The translations under genes were made by a program, and so were the position numbers. A stretch of 64,000 nt of DNA, from NCBI GenBank assembly GCA_902777005.1, contig CACYSB010000001.1:1-64000 (forward strand), written 5' to 3'. Each line of letters opens with the position of its first letter. Position 1 is the first letter of the stretch. Under the pieces are notes generated by a model that was not told the DNA's origin, ran no database searches, and saw only the letters and a list, made by a program, of their open reading frames with translations. Source of the DNA: an uncultured Bacteroidota bacterium (GTDB lineage: Bacteria; Bacteroidota; Bacteroidia; Bacteroidales; P3). Shown here piece after piece: positions 56,079-64,000 of this stretch.

Positions 56079-57755
56079 ATGAAAAGATTCGTCATCTTGG
56101 CTATGATGGCCTGTGCGCTACCTGCACTGGCCTGCACCAACCTTATTGTGTCTAAAGGGGCCACCACCGACGGCAGCACATTCATCACCTACGCTGCCGA
56201 CAGCCATACGCGCTACGGGCAGCTGCGCTACTGCCCCGCTGCCGACCACCCCGAGGGGGCGACACTGAAGCTCTACAACTACGGCTCGCTGAAGTTCCAG
56301 ATAGAGATACCGCAGCCGGCGCACACCTACCAGGTAGTGGGCTTCATCAACGAGCACCAGCTGGCCATAGGCGAGACCACCTGGGGCGGCCGCGAGGAGC
56401 TGGCCCACGGCTCGGGCAAGGGCATAGACTATGGCAACCTCATATATGTCACACTGCAGCGTGCCCGCAACTGCCGCGAGGCTATCAAGGTGATGCATGA
56501 GCTGGTGAGCACATACGGCTACAGCGACGGTGGCGAAAGTTTCTCCATTGCCGACCCCAACGAGGTGTGGATATACGAGATAATCAATAAGGGCGACGAG
56601 ACAGGTGCCGTGTGGGTGGCGCGCCGTGTGCCTGACGGTTACATCTGTGGTCATGCTAACCAGGCGCGCATCACCACCTTCCCGCAGATGCGCAAGGAGA
56701 GCTACAAGAGCATCGACAGCCGCAACCTTAAATACATAGACCGTCCCGAGGTGGAGTGCGTGTATGCCAGCGACGTCGTCAAGTTCGCCAGGCAGCGTGG
56801 CTGGTACAACGGCAAGGATGCCGACTTCAGCTTCGCCGATACCTACAACCCCTTGACCTTCTCCGGCCTGCGTGCCTGCGAGGCGCGCGTGTACGCTATG
56901 TTCAACCGCGCTGCCGACGGAATGAAACGATATGAAGCCTTCGTCATGGGCGACAAGAATGCCGAGCGGCTGCCGCTGTGGGTGAAGCCTAACCGCAAGC
57001 TGGGCGTGCAGGACGTCATGGCCCTGATGCGCGACCACTTCGAGGGTACGCCGATGGATATGACGCAGGATGTGGGCGCAGGCCCCTTCCATTGCCCCTA
57101 CCGCTGGCGCCCGATGGACTTTGAGGTCGACGGCAAGAAGTATATCCACGAGCGCGCCATAAGCACGCAGCAGACAGGTTTCTCGTTCGTGGCGCAGTGT
57201 CGCTCGTGGCTACCTAACAAGCTGGGCGGCGTGATATGGTTCGGCGTCGACGACACCTACAGCACCGTCTACTGCCCCATCTACTGCGGAGTGACACAGG
57301 TGCCCGTCTGCTTTGAGGAGGGCAACGGCTCGATGAGCCGCTACAGCGAGACGGCTGCCTTCTGGCTCTTCAACCGTGTGAGCAACTTCTGCTACCTGCG
57401 CTACGACTCTATGATTGTCGACGTGCGGCAGGTGCAGCAGGAGCTGGAGACCGACTTCGTGCGTGACGAGCTGGCACATGTCAAGCGCTGGGCACAGGAG
57501 GACAATGAGCGCCGTCTGGTGGGCGAGCTCAACCGCTTCAGCAACGACCGTGCCGAGCGTATGATGCGCCGCTGGAAGGAGTTGGACCAGATGCTGCTGA
57601 TGAAGTACATAGACGGCAATATCAAGACCGTCGAAGACGGCCGTATCAAAACAACCCCGACGGGTGTCGTCACTGGCATCAAACAGCCGCCATATCCCGC
57701 GTGGTTCTACCGTCAGATAGTGGACGACAAGGGAGAGATTCTGCAGGAGAGATAA
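56079..57755 (+). CDS. C69 family dipeptidase
   Basis: 558 aa. Signal peptide MKRFVILAMMACALPALA, after which Cys at residue 19 (ALACTNLIVSKGATTDGSTF) becomes the N-terminal nucleophile, as required for this Ntn-hydrolase family. Other conserved parts: GESFSIADPNEVWIYEI (about residues 154-170) and GYICGHANQARITTFPQ (about 190-206). Hydrolyses dipeptides, probably in the periplasm, in line with the peptidases downstream and asaccharolytic peptide use. No clear promoter seen after the feo terminator. Confidence 0.88.
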   Translation: MKRFVILAMMACALPALACTNLIVSKGATTDGSTFITYAADSHTRYGQLRYCPAADHPEGATLKLYNYGSLKFQIEIPQPAHTYQVVGFINEHQLAIGETTWGGREELAHGSGKGIDYGNLIYVTLQRARNCREAIKVMHELVSTYGYSDGGESFSIADPNEVWIYEIINKGDETGAVWVARRVPDGYICGHANQARITTFPQMRKESYKSIDSRNLKYIDRPEVECVYASDVVKFARQRGWYNGKDADFSFADTYNPLTFSGLRACEARVYAMFNRAADGMKRYEAFVMGDKNAERLPLWVKPNRKLGVQDVMALMRDHFEGTPMDMTQDVGAGPFHCPYRWRPMDFEVDGKKYIHERAISTQQTGFSFVAQCRSWLPNKLGGVIWFGVDDTYSTVYCPIYCGVTQVPVCFEEGNGSMSRYSETAAFWLFNRVSNFCYLRYDSMIVDVRQVQQELETDFVRDELAHVKRWAQEDNERRLVGELNRFSNDRAERMMRRWKELDQMLLMKYIDGNIKTVEDGRIKTTPTGVVTGIKQPPYPAWFYRQIVDDKGEILQER

Positions 57756-57760
57756 AGAAA

Positions 57761-57790
57761 AGGGGCGGCCGGTTGGTCGCCCCTCTCTTT
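57761..57790. terminator. Terminator between convergent peptidase genes
   Basis: Stem AGGGGCG / CGCCCCT with a 10-nt loop (57761-57784) and T-rich sequence after it; AAAGAAAA lies before it, so it may act both ways. Confidence 0.65.
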
Positions 57791-57802
57791 CCTGTCAGTT
57801 CT

Positions 57803-60800
57803 TTACTGCTTGACGATTCGGCATGTGGCAGAGGCGTCGCCGTTGCGGAGGCGCAGCACATAAGTGCCAGCTGGCAGTGTGGCCATGTCGAGCGACTGCG
57901 CGTCGTTGCGTCGCACCAGCATACGGCCGTTGAGGTCGAATAGTGTGGCCTCGTCGACGCTGCGGCTGAAGTGGACTGTGTTGGCCGTGGGGTTGGGATA
58001 TACGTTTATCTGGCCGCCATCGACAGTGGCGATACCAACACCGGTGGTGTCAAAGGTGAGGTGCAGAGTCACCACACTGTCGCAGCCGTAAACGGTGGCA
58101 AGCATCTGTGTGTATTCGCCGTCGGTAGTGTAAACGCTGTCGTTCCATGAATATGAGTCACCATGGCATACGTAGGCCACGGTGTCGGTGAAAGTGGGAT
58201 GGACAATGACATCAACACCGACGATACTGTCACAATTGTCGGTACTGACAAGTGTGTCAAGGAAGCTAATGCTTTCGGTAAAGGGGATTCCATTCCAGAT
58301 GCAGCTGTCGCAGCCTGCCACTGTATCGCGAACAGAGTAGCCGGCTCTATAGTTGTAGATGGTTACCGACTGGTCATCGGCCACAGTGTAGTCCGGCAGG
58401 TCATCGTTGTAACGATGGCAGGTGTCTACATAAACGAAGGAGACAGGACGCACGTCACGCGGCAGCCTGATGTCGTCAATCCATACGCAGTCGCTGCCAC
58501 GACTGTCTCTCCAGTCTTTCTCATAGGAGAACTTATAGCTGTGGGTGCCAGCGGTTACGGGGAAGGATGCATATGTCCAGCTGATGTTGCCACTCTCTGC
58601 CATCATATCAGTGCCGTCGATATAGAAGTGGAACTTGTCGTATCCGCTCTCGGACGAGACTTTGTAGTAGAAGGCGATGCTGTCGGGACGTGTGTAGGTG
58701 TAGCTGACGGTGGTCTCTGACTTGCCGTAGTAATCGGCCAGATTCTCTGCCGAGCGCATGCAATGGGTGCCGTTGTGGGCACCGCTATTGACAACAATCC
58801 AAGGGTTGTCGCCTTGTGTCCAGCCGTTGAAGGTGAAGTCGTTTTCAAAGGTCTCGTAGGGCTGTGTGCCGATATAGACAGGGAGTTCTCTGGTTACTGT
58901 GTCTTTGAGCGACGTGAGTTGCAGGGTCAAGGGAATCTCCACATACTGGGGTGCACGGCTGTCGACAGTGATGGTAATCTGTGTGGTGAGGTTTTCGCCA
59001 TGTTCCAGGTTTACTGTGGCTGTCGAAGCGGGGCTTACGGCAACTAACGAAGTGGGGGAGGTGATGGTGAGTTTGGAGATCTGCATGGTGGCGTGACCTT
59101 CGTTGCGCACATTGGCGGTGAAGGATGTGGAGGTTCCTGGTTGCATGACAAAGTCATTGGAGGAGACCGTCAAAACCGGTACGGGATCCACGATGACGAG
59201 CGGAGTGATGTTGACAGACGGCGTGGTGCATCCCGTCCAGCGGGCCGTGGCCGTAAGGCTGACAGTGGTAAGGTCGGCGGCATCGGGGCTGATGACGGCA
59301 CGTACACTGTCTATGGTGATTTGTCCGGTACCGGCGATGTCGCCGAGGTTGATGCTGTCGGGGATGAGCGTCAGCATGGGATTAGAGGTGGTGAGACGCA
59401 CGGTAGCACCCTGGGCAGCAGTGTTGAGGGCATTTTCTATTGCCAACGTGAGCCCGACGGTGTCTCCGGCAACGAGGTTTGCGGCGGGGGTGACGGACGC
59501 CACTGCCACATAGGGACTGCCCGGGTTGACGATGGTGAGATTGCGGAAGCAGGTGCGGTACTGTGGAGCACTGGCGGCAATCTCGTAGTCGCCGACGGGT
59601 AGTGTTGCGGGAAGTTGCAGAGTGACCTGTCCGGAGGCATTGGCCAAGCCGGCGGCCACCACGGTATGTGTGGCGTTGTCGGTAAGGGCTACGTATGCGT
59701 AAGGTGCAGCCGTCACACTGATTGCATTGGTGCCATAGGTAATTGCCGTGGGGGCTGAGATGGTCATCAATGATGCCTGGGTCAGGTAGTTCATCACCGA
59801 GGGGTCACCCATCAGGTGGTATATCTCCCAGTAGTAGCTGGAAAGGGAAGAGCCCGACGCTTGTACGGCCATGTTGCCGAAATAGATGATGGAACCTTGG
59901 TTGGTGATCCACTCGCTGTAGGCTTCGCCATGGGTATGGAAGCTGCGGTCATAGGCACCCAGATTGTTGGCGTTGTAGGCCATGGACATATTTGCCCGGA
60001 TGTTGCTGCGGACACCTACGGCCCAGTAGAAGTCTTCGCCCCAGTAGGTGACCTCGCTGCCGCCGATGTAGCCAACGGCGCCGCAGTAGTTGTCCTTGCG
60101 CAGCAAGGCCTCACCGAAGCAGGGCTGTTCTTCGGCGAACATGTTGGTCTGGCAGCAGTTGCCTATCATGATGCCGAACTTTTGCTTGTTGTTCATTTCG
60201 GCGACGTCGGAAACGGAGAATCTGGGGTTGGCCCAGCCTTCGGAACTGCCGTGGGCACTGTAGTTGCAGAAGCCCGCACCCTGGCTGTAGAGGTCGCGTA
60301 TGGCGGTGGCATTGGTCGAAGTGTTATTCCTTTCGACGGTAACATTGGTGACGTTGGCAGGCACTCTCGAGATGTCGTTCTTGAAGTAGTAGACATTGCT
60401 GAAGCCATGGGCACCGTTGAAGTAGTTGGTAACGGCATAGTCCATGGCCGGGTCGGCATGACTATAGCCATAGTCGCCACTTCTGCCTCCGTCAATGCCG
60501 GCAACCATAACGGCTCTGTCGAGGAACGACGGGTCGGCAAAGGTGTACTGCTCATACATCAGCGTCTTCTGTATCTGCGGTATCAGCTGCGACACGTTCT
60601 GTGCAGAGAAACGGCCGTAATGGCAGTCGGGGATGTTGTCGGTAGAGGTCCACGTGCTGTAGTAGAGGTCGGTGACATGCTCGTTTTGGACAGTGCCCTC
60701 AAATGCAGGAATCTGCTGAACGTCGCCAACCAACAGGACAAAGGTCGGTGCGGGATTGGTGGCTGTGGCGTTGACGTATTGACTTTGCAGATAATCCTTA

Positions 60801-61603
60801 ATGGAGGTCGTGGTGGAGCCTATGGCGGCATCATCGGTATAGACGATGTCGGTCAGGAAGCCTTTGCGTTTCTTCCACTGCACGAAGGTGTCCATATGGC
60901 CGCGGAACATGCTGTGGGCCACTATGAGGTAGCGCACAGGTGCTGCTGTGCTTATCGATTTAGGGTAGAGACTGTTCAGTGCGTTGGCGCCGCTATTGAA
61001 AGCAGGGCTGTAGTAGCGGTTGAAGAGTTCTTCGGTGCCATTGATGTCGGGGTTGCTGTAGCTTACAGTGACGGTGGCCTGACGGCATACAACAAGCATT
61101 CCGCTGACGGGATTGTAGCTCACAGGAGAGAACTGGAGACGTGCCAGGTTGCGGTCGCGGGCTATGCCGATAGGCTCAACAAAAGCTTGGCGTTCGCCGA
61201 CAAAGGCATTCCATGAGTAAACCTCACGTAGGATAAACAGTTTTGCTGCCGAGGTGTCGCTCTTGCTGCGTGACGGCTGTGTGGGTACTACCCAGTCTTT
61301 CAGAGGACCGATGGTGTCGTAGATGGTGTTGGTGACTTCAACTTTGAAGCCGTCGCACAACGGCACCTCGATGATGCGCGAGAAAATGGGTAATGCGGGT
61401 GATCCATAGTTGTCCATTGACTGACTGTAGCCGTCCATGGTTATGGTGCTGAAGGTCTCGCCGTCGAGCATGGTCTGCCCTAAATGCACATCACCGGTGG
61501 TGAACTGTACCTGCAGGCTGTTATAGTCGTCTTTCACGACTTTCTGTGCCATTACGGGTATCATGAGCCCGATGGCTACAAGCAAAACTGTTAGTTTCTT
61601 CAT
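57803..61603 (-). CDS. C25 (gingipain-type) cysteine peptidase with T9SS type A sorting domain
   Basis: 1266 aa. Signal peptide (MKKLTVLLVAIGLMIPVMAQ), an N-terminal propeptide (about residues 21-220), and the peptidase core: FCNYSAHGSSEGWANP (about 445-460, His451) and KFGIMIGNCCQTNMFAEE (about 475-492, Cys483/484) form the His-Cys dyad. Further are Ig-like domains (about 690-900), a jelly-roll or adhesin-like region (about 915-1060), repeated DSIVGVDVIVHPTFTDTVAY-type segments, and the sorting domain IDVYPNP-like INVYPNPTANTVHFSRSVD (about 1195-1213) to the end. Surface endopeptidase; specificity not clear from the sequence. Located 15 bp after the S46 peptidase gene stop. Confidence 0.9.
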   Translation of the reverse strand: MKKLTVLLVAIGLMIPVMAQKVVKDDYNSLQVQFTTGDVHLGQTMLDGETFSTITMDGYSQSMDNYGSPALPIFSRIIEVPLCDGFKVEVTNTIYDTIGPLKDWVVPTQPSRSKSDTSAAKLFILREVYSWNAFVGERQAFVEPIGIARDRNLARLQFSPVSYNPVSGMLVVCRQATVTVSYSNPDINGTEELFNRYYSPAFNSGANALNSLYPKSISTAAPVRYLIVAHSMFRGHMDTFVQWKKRKGFLTDIVYTDDAAIGSTTTSIKDYLQSQYVNATATNPAPTFVLLVGDVQQIPAFEGTVQNEHVTDLYYSTWTSTDNIPDCHYGRFSAQNVSQLIPQIQKTLMYEQYTFADPSFLDRAVMVAGIDGGRSGDYGYSHADPAMDYAVTNYFNGAHGFSNVYYFKNDISRVPANVTNVTVERNNTSTNATAIRDLYSQGAGFCNYSAHGSSEGWANPRFSVSDVAEMNNKQKFGIMIGNCCQTNMFAEEQPCFGEALLRKDNYCGAVGYIGGSEVTYWGEDFYWAVGVRSNIRANMSMAYNANNLGAYDRSFHTHGEAYSEWITNQGSIIYFGNMAVQASGSSLSSYYWEIYHLMGDPSVMNYLTQASLMTISAPTAITYGTNAISVTAAPYAYVALTDNATHTVVAAGLANASGQVTLQLPATLPVGDYEIAASAPQYRTCFRNLTIVNPGSPYVAVASVTPAANLVAGDTVGLTLAIENALNTAAQGATVRLTTSNPMLTLIPDSINLGDIAGTGQITIDSVRAVISPDAADLTTVSLTATARWTGCTTPSVNITPLVIVDPVPVLTVSSNDFVMQPGTSTSFTANVRNEGHATMQISKLTITSPTSLVAVSPASTATVNLEHGENLTTQITITVDSRAPQYVEIPLTLQLTSLKDTVTRELPVYIGTQPYETFENDFTFNGWTQGDNPWIVVNSGAHNGTHCMRSAENLADYYGKSETTVSYTYTRPDSIAFYYKVSSESGYDKFHFYIDGTDMMAESGNISWTYASFPVTAGTHSYKFSYEKDWRDSRGSDCVWIDDIRLPRDVRPVSFVYVDTCHRYNDDLPDYTVADDQSVTIYNYRAGYSVRDTVAGCDSCIWNGIPFTESISFLDTLVSTDNCDSIVGVDVIVHPTFTDTVAYVCHGDSYSWNDSVYTTDGEYTQMLATVYGCDSVVTLHLTFDTTGVGIATVDGGQINVYPNPTANTVHFSRSVDEATLFDLNGRMLVRRNDAQSLDMATLPAGTYVLRLRNGDASATCRIVKQ

Positions 61604-61618
61604 TGAATAAATTGCTGA

Positions 61619-63736
61619 TTATTTCTGTACCAGTGTCATCTCGTCAATCAGATGGCGTGCACCGGCGTATTTGTCGATAATGAACAGGCAGTAGCGTATG
61701 TCGAGACTGATGTTGCGGCAATAGGCTGGGTCAAAAAGTAGGTCGCTCATTGTACCCTCCCAGCAGCGGTCGAAGTTGATGCCCACCAGCTGGCCGTCAG
61801 CGTTTAGTACGGGGCTGCCGCTGTTGCCGCCAGTGGTGTGGTTGGTGGCTATGAATGCCACAGGCAGCTCCCCTTTCTTGTTTGCATAGTGGCCGTAGTC
61901 TTTCTTCTGCCAGAGCTCTTTGAGGCGTGGCTCCACGCGGTAGTCGTACACATCGGGGTTCTCCTTCTCCATGATACCCTCGATGGTGCTGTAGGCGGTG
62001 AAATAGGTGGCATCCTTGGGCTTGAAACCTTCTACATGGCCATAGGTAACGCGCAAAGTGAGGTTGGCATCGGGGAAGAAGTTGCTGTCGGGATACTGTT
62101 CCATCATACCCTTGATGTATATGCGCATCAATCGTTGGATATTGTCGTCGGCAGAGGTGTACTGCTCGCGTTTCTTGTTGCTGTAACAGTAGTTGTACGC
62201 TTGCATGAAGAGATCTACGGCAGGGTCTTCGGTGATGGCTTTGAGCATCTTCTCACGCTTCATGGTCAGCATTTTCTCCAATTTCTTGGGGTTGTTGAGA
62301 GCCGACTTGGCATATATCTTATGCAGAGTGTTCTCCACCTCGGCGGCAGTGGTGTGCTTTAGGTTCATATAAGGGGCAAAACCACGTTCCCACATGTAGG
62401 TGAAGCATTCAACGAAGATGGCTTCGTCCACCGGGGAGTGTTGCTCGAAGTCCTCGAAATATTTACGGCTGTCGTCGAGCATCTTCTCAGGCAGCGTCTC
62501 GTCGGCATTGCGCTGTATACGCCACAGACGCATGGCACGGTTCATGAAGTCGCTGGCCAGCACGGCCTCATTAAAGTAGGTCCACTCCAGCGACACCTCG
62601 CGCAGCTTGGCGTAGTTGTCTTCCAACTGGTCGAGTACGTCGCGGTACTGCGGCTTGTCGGTGGCCCACTTGCGGAACTGCTCCTCTTGCGCTATCTTCT
62701 GCTCCACGCCGTGCAGGCGGTCGATGCCGAGGCTCTCGCCCTGCCATTTCTTCCAGCCGTTGGCTATGTTGGCCACTTTCGAGGCGTACTTTAGACGCTG
62801 CGCCGCGCTCTTGCGCATGGCGGCGTTGTAGTGGTCGAGGCGTATGGTGCGAAGGGCTATGCGCACGGGGTTCTCCACGTTGGCGGCCAGGTCCACATAG
62901 TCGTGTGTCACATAGCGGCGCGTGGTGCCGGGATAGCCGAAAACAAAAGTGAAGTCGCCTTCCTCGACACCGTTGAGGCTTATCTCCAGATGCTTCAACG
63001 GGCGGTAGGGGGTGTTGTCTTTGCTGAAGTCGGCCGGCTTGTTGTCGGCGGTATATACACGGAACATGCTGAAGTCACCTGTGTGGCGCGGCCACATCCA
63101 GTTGTCGGTGTCGCCACCGAACTTGCCTATGTTGCTTGGGGGAGCACCTACCAGACGCACGTCGGTGAACACCTCGTTGACGTACATGAAGTACTGGTTG
63201 CCATAGTAGAATGGCTTTATCACATAACGGTAGTGTGTGCCTTCTATGGCCTTCTCGCCAACGGCCTTGATGTTCTTGTCAATCACTTTCTCTCGGTCGC
63301 TCTCGCTCATACCGTCCTCTACGCCGTCAAGCACCTCTTTGGTGACATCCTGCATGTACACCAGTCTCGTGACGGTCAACCCCGGACAGGGTATCTCCTG
63401 TTCGCGGGTCATGGCCCAGAAACCATTGGTCAGGTAGTCGTGCTCCACGGTACTGTGCTTCACTATGTAGCTGTAACCGCAGTGGTGGTTGGTAAGCACC
63501 AAGCCTTCGTCGCTGACAAACTCGCCAGTGCATCCGCCTCCGAAAAGCAGCACGGCGTCCTTGAGTGACGCATTGTTGATGTCGTAGATGTCTTGTGCGG
63601 TGATGTGCATACCGGCCTTCTGCATGGCGGCCTGGTTGCGCCCCAGCAGCATCGGTATCCACATGCCTTCGTCGGCACGGCTTACGTTTGGCAGAGCCAT
63701 TATCGCGGTGGCGATAAGAACAAACAGTTTCTTCAT
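61619..63736 (-). CDS. S46 family dipeptidyl peptidase, DPP11-type
   Basis: 705 aa from ATG 63736 (MKKLFVLIATAIMALPNVSR); the longer frame would start in the promoter region. Catalytic His85 is in LVLTNHHCGYSYIV, Ser639 in TTGGNSGSPVLNADG. The residue 18 after the Ser, which decides specificity in this family (Gly in DPP7, Arg in DPP11), is Arg657 in GINFDRCWEG, predicting cleavage after Asp/Glu. Periplasmic; releases dipeptides for uptake. Together with the C25 and C69 peptidases it forms a peptide-degradation neighbourhood. Confidence 0.92.
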   Translation of the reverse strand: MKKLFVLIATAIMALPNVSRADEGMWIPMLLGRNQAAMQKAGMHITAQDIYDINNASLKDAVLLFGGGCTGEFVSDEGLVLTNHHCGYSYIVKHSTVEHDYLTNGFWAMTREQEIPCPGLTVTRLVYMQDVTKEVLDGVEDGMSESDREKVIDKNIKAVGEKAIEGTHYRYVIKPFYYGNQYFMYVNEVFTDVRLVGAPPSNIGKFGGDTDNWMWPRHTGDFSMFRVYTADNKPADFSKDNTPYRPLKHLEISLNGVEEGDFTFVFGYPGTTRRYVTHDYVDLAANVENPVRIALRTIRLDHYNAAMRKSAAQRLKYASKVANIANGWKKWQGESLGIDRLHGVEQKIAQEEQFRKWATDKPQYRDVLDQLEDNYAKLREVSLEWTYFNEAVLASDFMNRAMRLWRIQRNADETLPEKMLDDSRKYFEDFEQHSPVDEAIFVECFTYMWERGFAPYMNLKHTTAAEVENTLHKIYAKSALNNPKKLEKMLTMKREKMLKAITEDPAVDLFMQAYNYCYSNKKREQYTSADDNIQRLMRIYIKGMMEQYPDSNFFPDANLTLRVTYGHVEGFKPKDATYFTAYSTIEGIMEKENPDVYDYRVEPRLKELWQKKDYGHYANKKGELPVAFIATNHTTGGNSGSPVLNADGQLVGINFDRCWEGTMSDLLFDPAYCRNISLDIRYCLFIIDKYAGARHLIDEMTLVQK

Positions 63737-63758
63737 CTTGATACGGATTTTGAAACTG

Positions 63759-63766
63759 CAAAGATA
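63759..63766 (-). promoter_or_regulatory. Bacteroidetes -7 box of the S46 peptidase gene
   Basis: TATCTTTG on the minus strand, 23 bases before ATG 63736. Confidence 0.7.
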
Positions 63767-63806
63767 CGAATATTTTTTATTCGTACCGCTATTATTTCGC
63801 ATTTTG

Positions 63807-64000
63807 CTAATACTCAAACATAATGCGGTTGTCTACGATGCGTGCCCCTACGCCGTAGACGGTCTTGATGTTGTCGGTTGTAAGCCCCTCGGCTATGGGT
63901 CCGTGGTAGAGGCTGTGGCCGTCGTGCAGCAGCAGCAGGTCGTCGCAGAACTGTAGTGCCAGGTTCAGGTCGTGTATCACTATCAGTGTTGTCTTGCCCT
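63807..64000 (-). CDS. ABC transporter ATP-binding protein, partial (C-terminus)
   Basis: The last 63 codons of a gene that runs off the end of the window; the stop is TAG at 63807. The sequence includes TTLIVIHDLNLALQYCDDLL (the H-loop with its His and the following helix) and LLLLHDGHSLYHGPIAEGL, typical of the ATPase of siderophore, heme or cobalamin importers (FecE/BtuD/HmuV type). Neighbouring feoAB fits iron uptake, but the substrate cannot be told. Confidence 0.8.
   Translation of the reverse strand, partial: GKTTLIVIHDLNLALQFCDDLLLLHDGHSLYHGPIAEGLTTDNIKTVYGVGARIVDNRIMFEY

Noticed and set aside
56118..57149. 343-aa open frame on the minus strand
   Set aside because: Antisense to the C69 dipeptidase, whose nucleophile and signal peptide are clear.
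59816..61216. 466-aa open frame on the plus strand
   Set aside because: Antisense to the C25 peptidase; no signal or motif.

Overview
The window is a stretch of chromosome from a member of the Bacteroidota, most likely an uncultured Bacteroidales. The evidence is the Bacteroidetes -7 promoter box (TAnnTTTG, usually TATCTTTG or TACTTTTG) in front of many genes; cargo proteins with type IX secretion (T9SS) sorting domains of types A and B; a gingipain-like C25 peptidase and an S46 dipeptidyl peptidase; a sphingolipid serine palmitoyltransferase; and families almost confined to the phylum (DUF4290, DUF4175, DUF6266, PCMD lipoproteins). No ribosomal RNA, CRISPR array or transposase was seen. One tRNA gene (Lys, anticodon TTT) lies at 13382-13457.

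Layout. 1-4.5 kb is an AT-rich accessory island on the minus strand: two paralogous proteins of unknown function, whose promoters share a near-perfect palindrome, flank an operon of a 48-aa peptide, a DUF6140-like protein, two uracil-DNA-glycosylase-fold-like proteins and a frameshifted PLD-family gene. 4.6-9.2 kb is a minus operon (zinc macrodomain, SMR exporter, threonine/serine exporter, unknown membrane protein, flavodoxin lipoprotein, DUF1295). 9.3-23.6 kb is mostly housekeeping (smpB, aspartokinase, aroB, tRNA-Lys, rsmA, MntP-like, U32 peptidase, WbqC-like, mnmG, ybeY, RsbW-like kinase). 23.8-37.4 kb holds a DUF4175 protein, an SDR, two large sigma-factor fusion genes with small lipoproteins between them, and a serine palmitoyltransferase operon. 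37.5-40.7 kb holds a third sigma gene operon bounded by a degraded copy of the deoC 3' end, then deoC and rpiB. 41.3-43.7 kb is nadA, a ProXp-ala-type deacylase and an RluA-type pseudouridine synthase. 43.7-52.2 kb is a long minus operon (outer-membrane protein, DUF4290, murA, PHP phosphatase, purB, ABC exporter, T9SS type B cargo, nadK). 52.4-64 kb has feoAB with its small Cys-rich partner, a C69 dipeptidase, the C25 peptidase, the S46 peptidase and the end of an ABC ATPase gene.

The most unusual content is a set of three paralogous proteins, each an ECF-type sigma factor followed by one transmembrane helix. Two of them continue into large non-cytoplasmic domains, one with BspA-type leucine-rich repeats. 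Two of their genes and a neighbouring lipoprotein gene share an upstream element, GTCAGATT-16 nt-TATTATAT; the third shares only the -10-like half. I infer one-piece membrane-anchored transcription regulators that control themselves and adjacent lipoproteins.

Other structural signals are a perfect ParB parS site at 42798 with three near matches at 20.6-25.2 kb, a cluster of DnaA-box-like nonamers at 40943-41225 that could be the chromosome origin, a family of five dispersed intergenic palindromic repeats, and a 79-bp palindrome pair inside the coding sequence of feoB.
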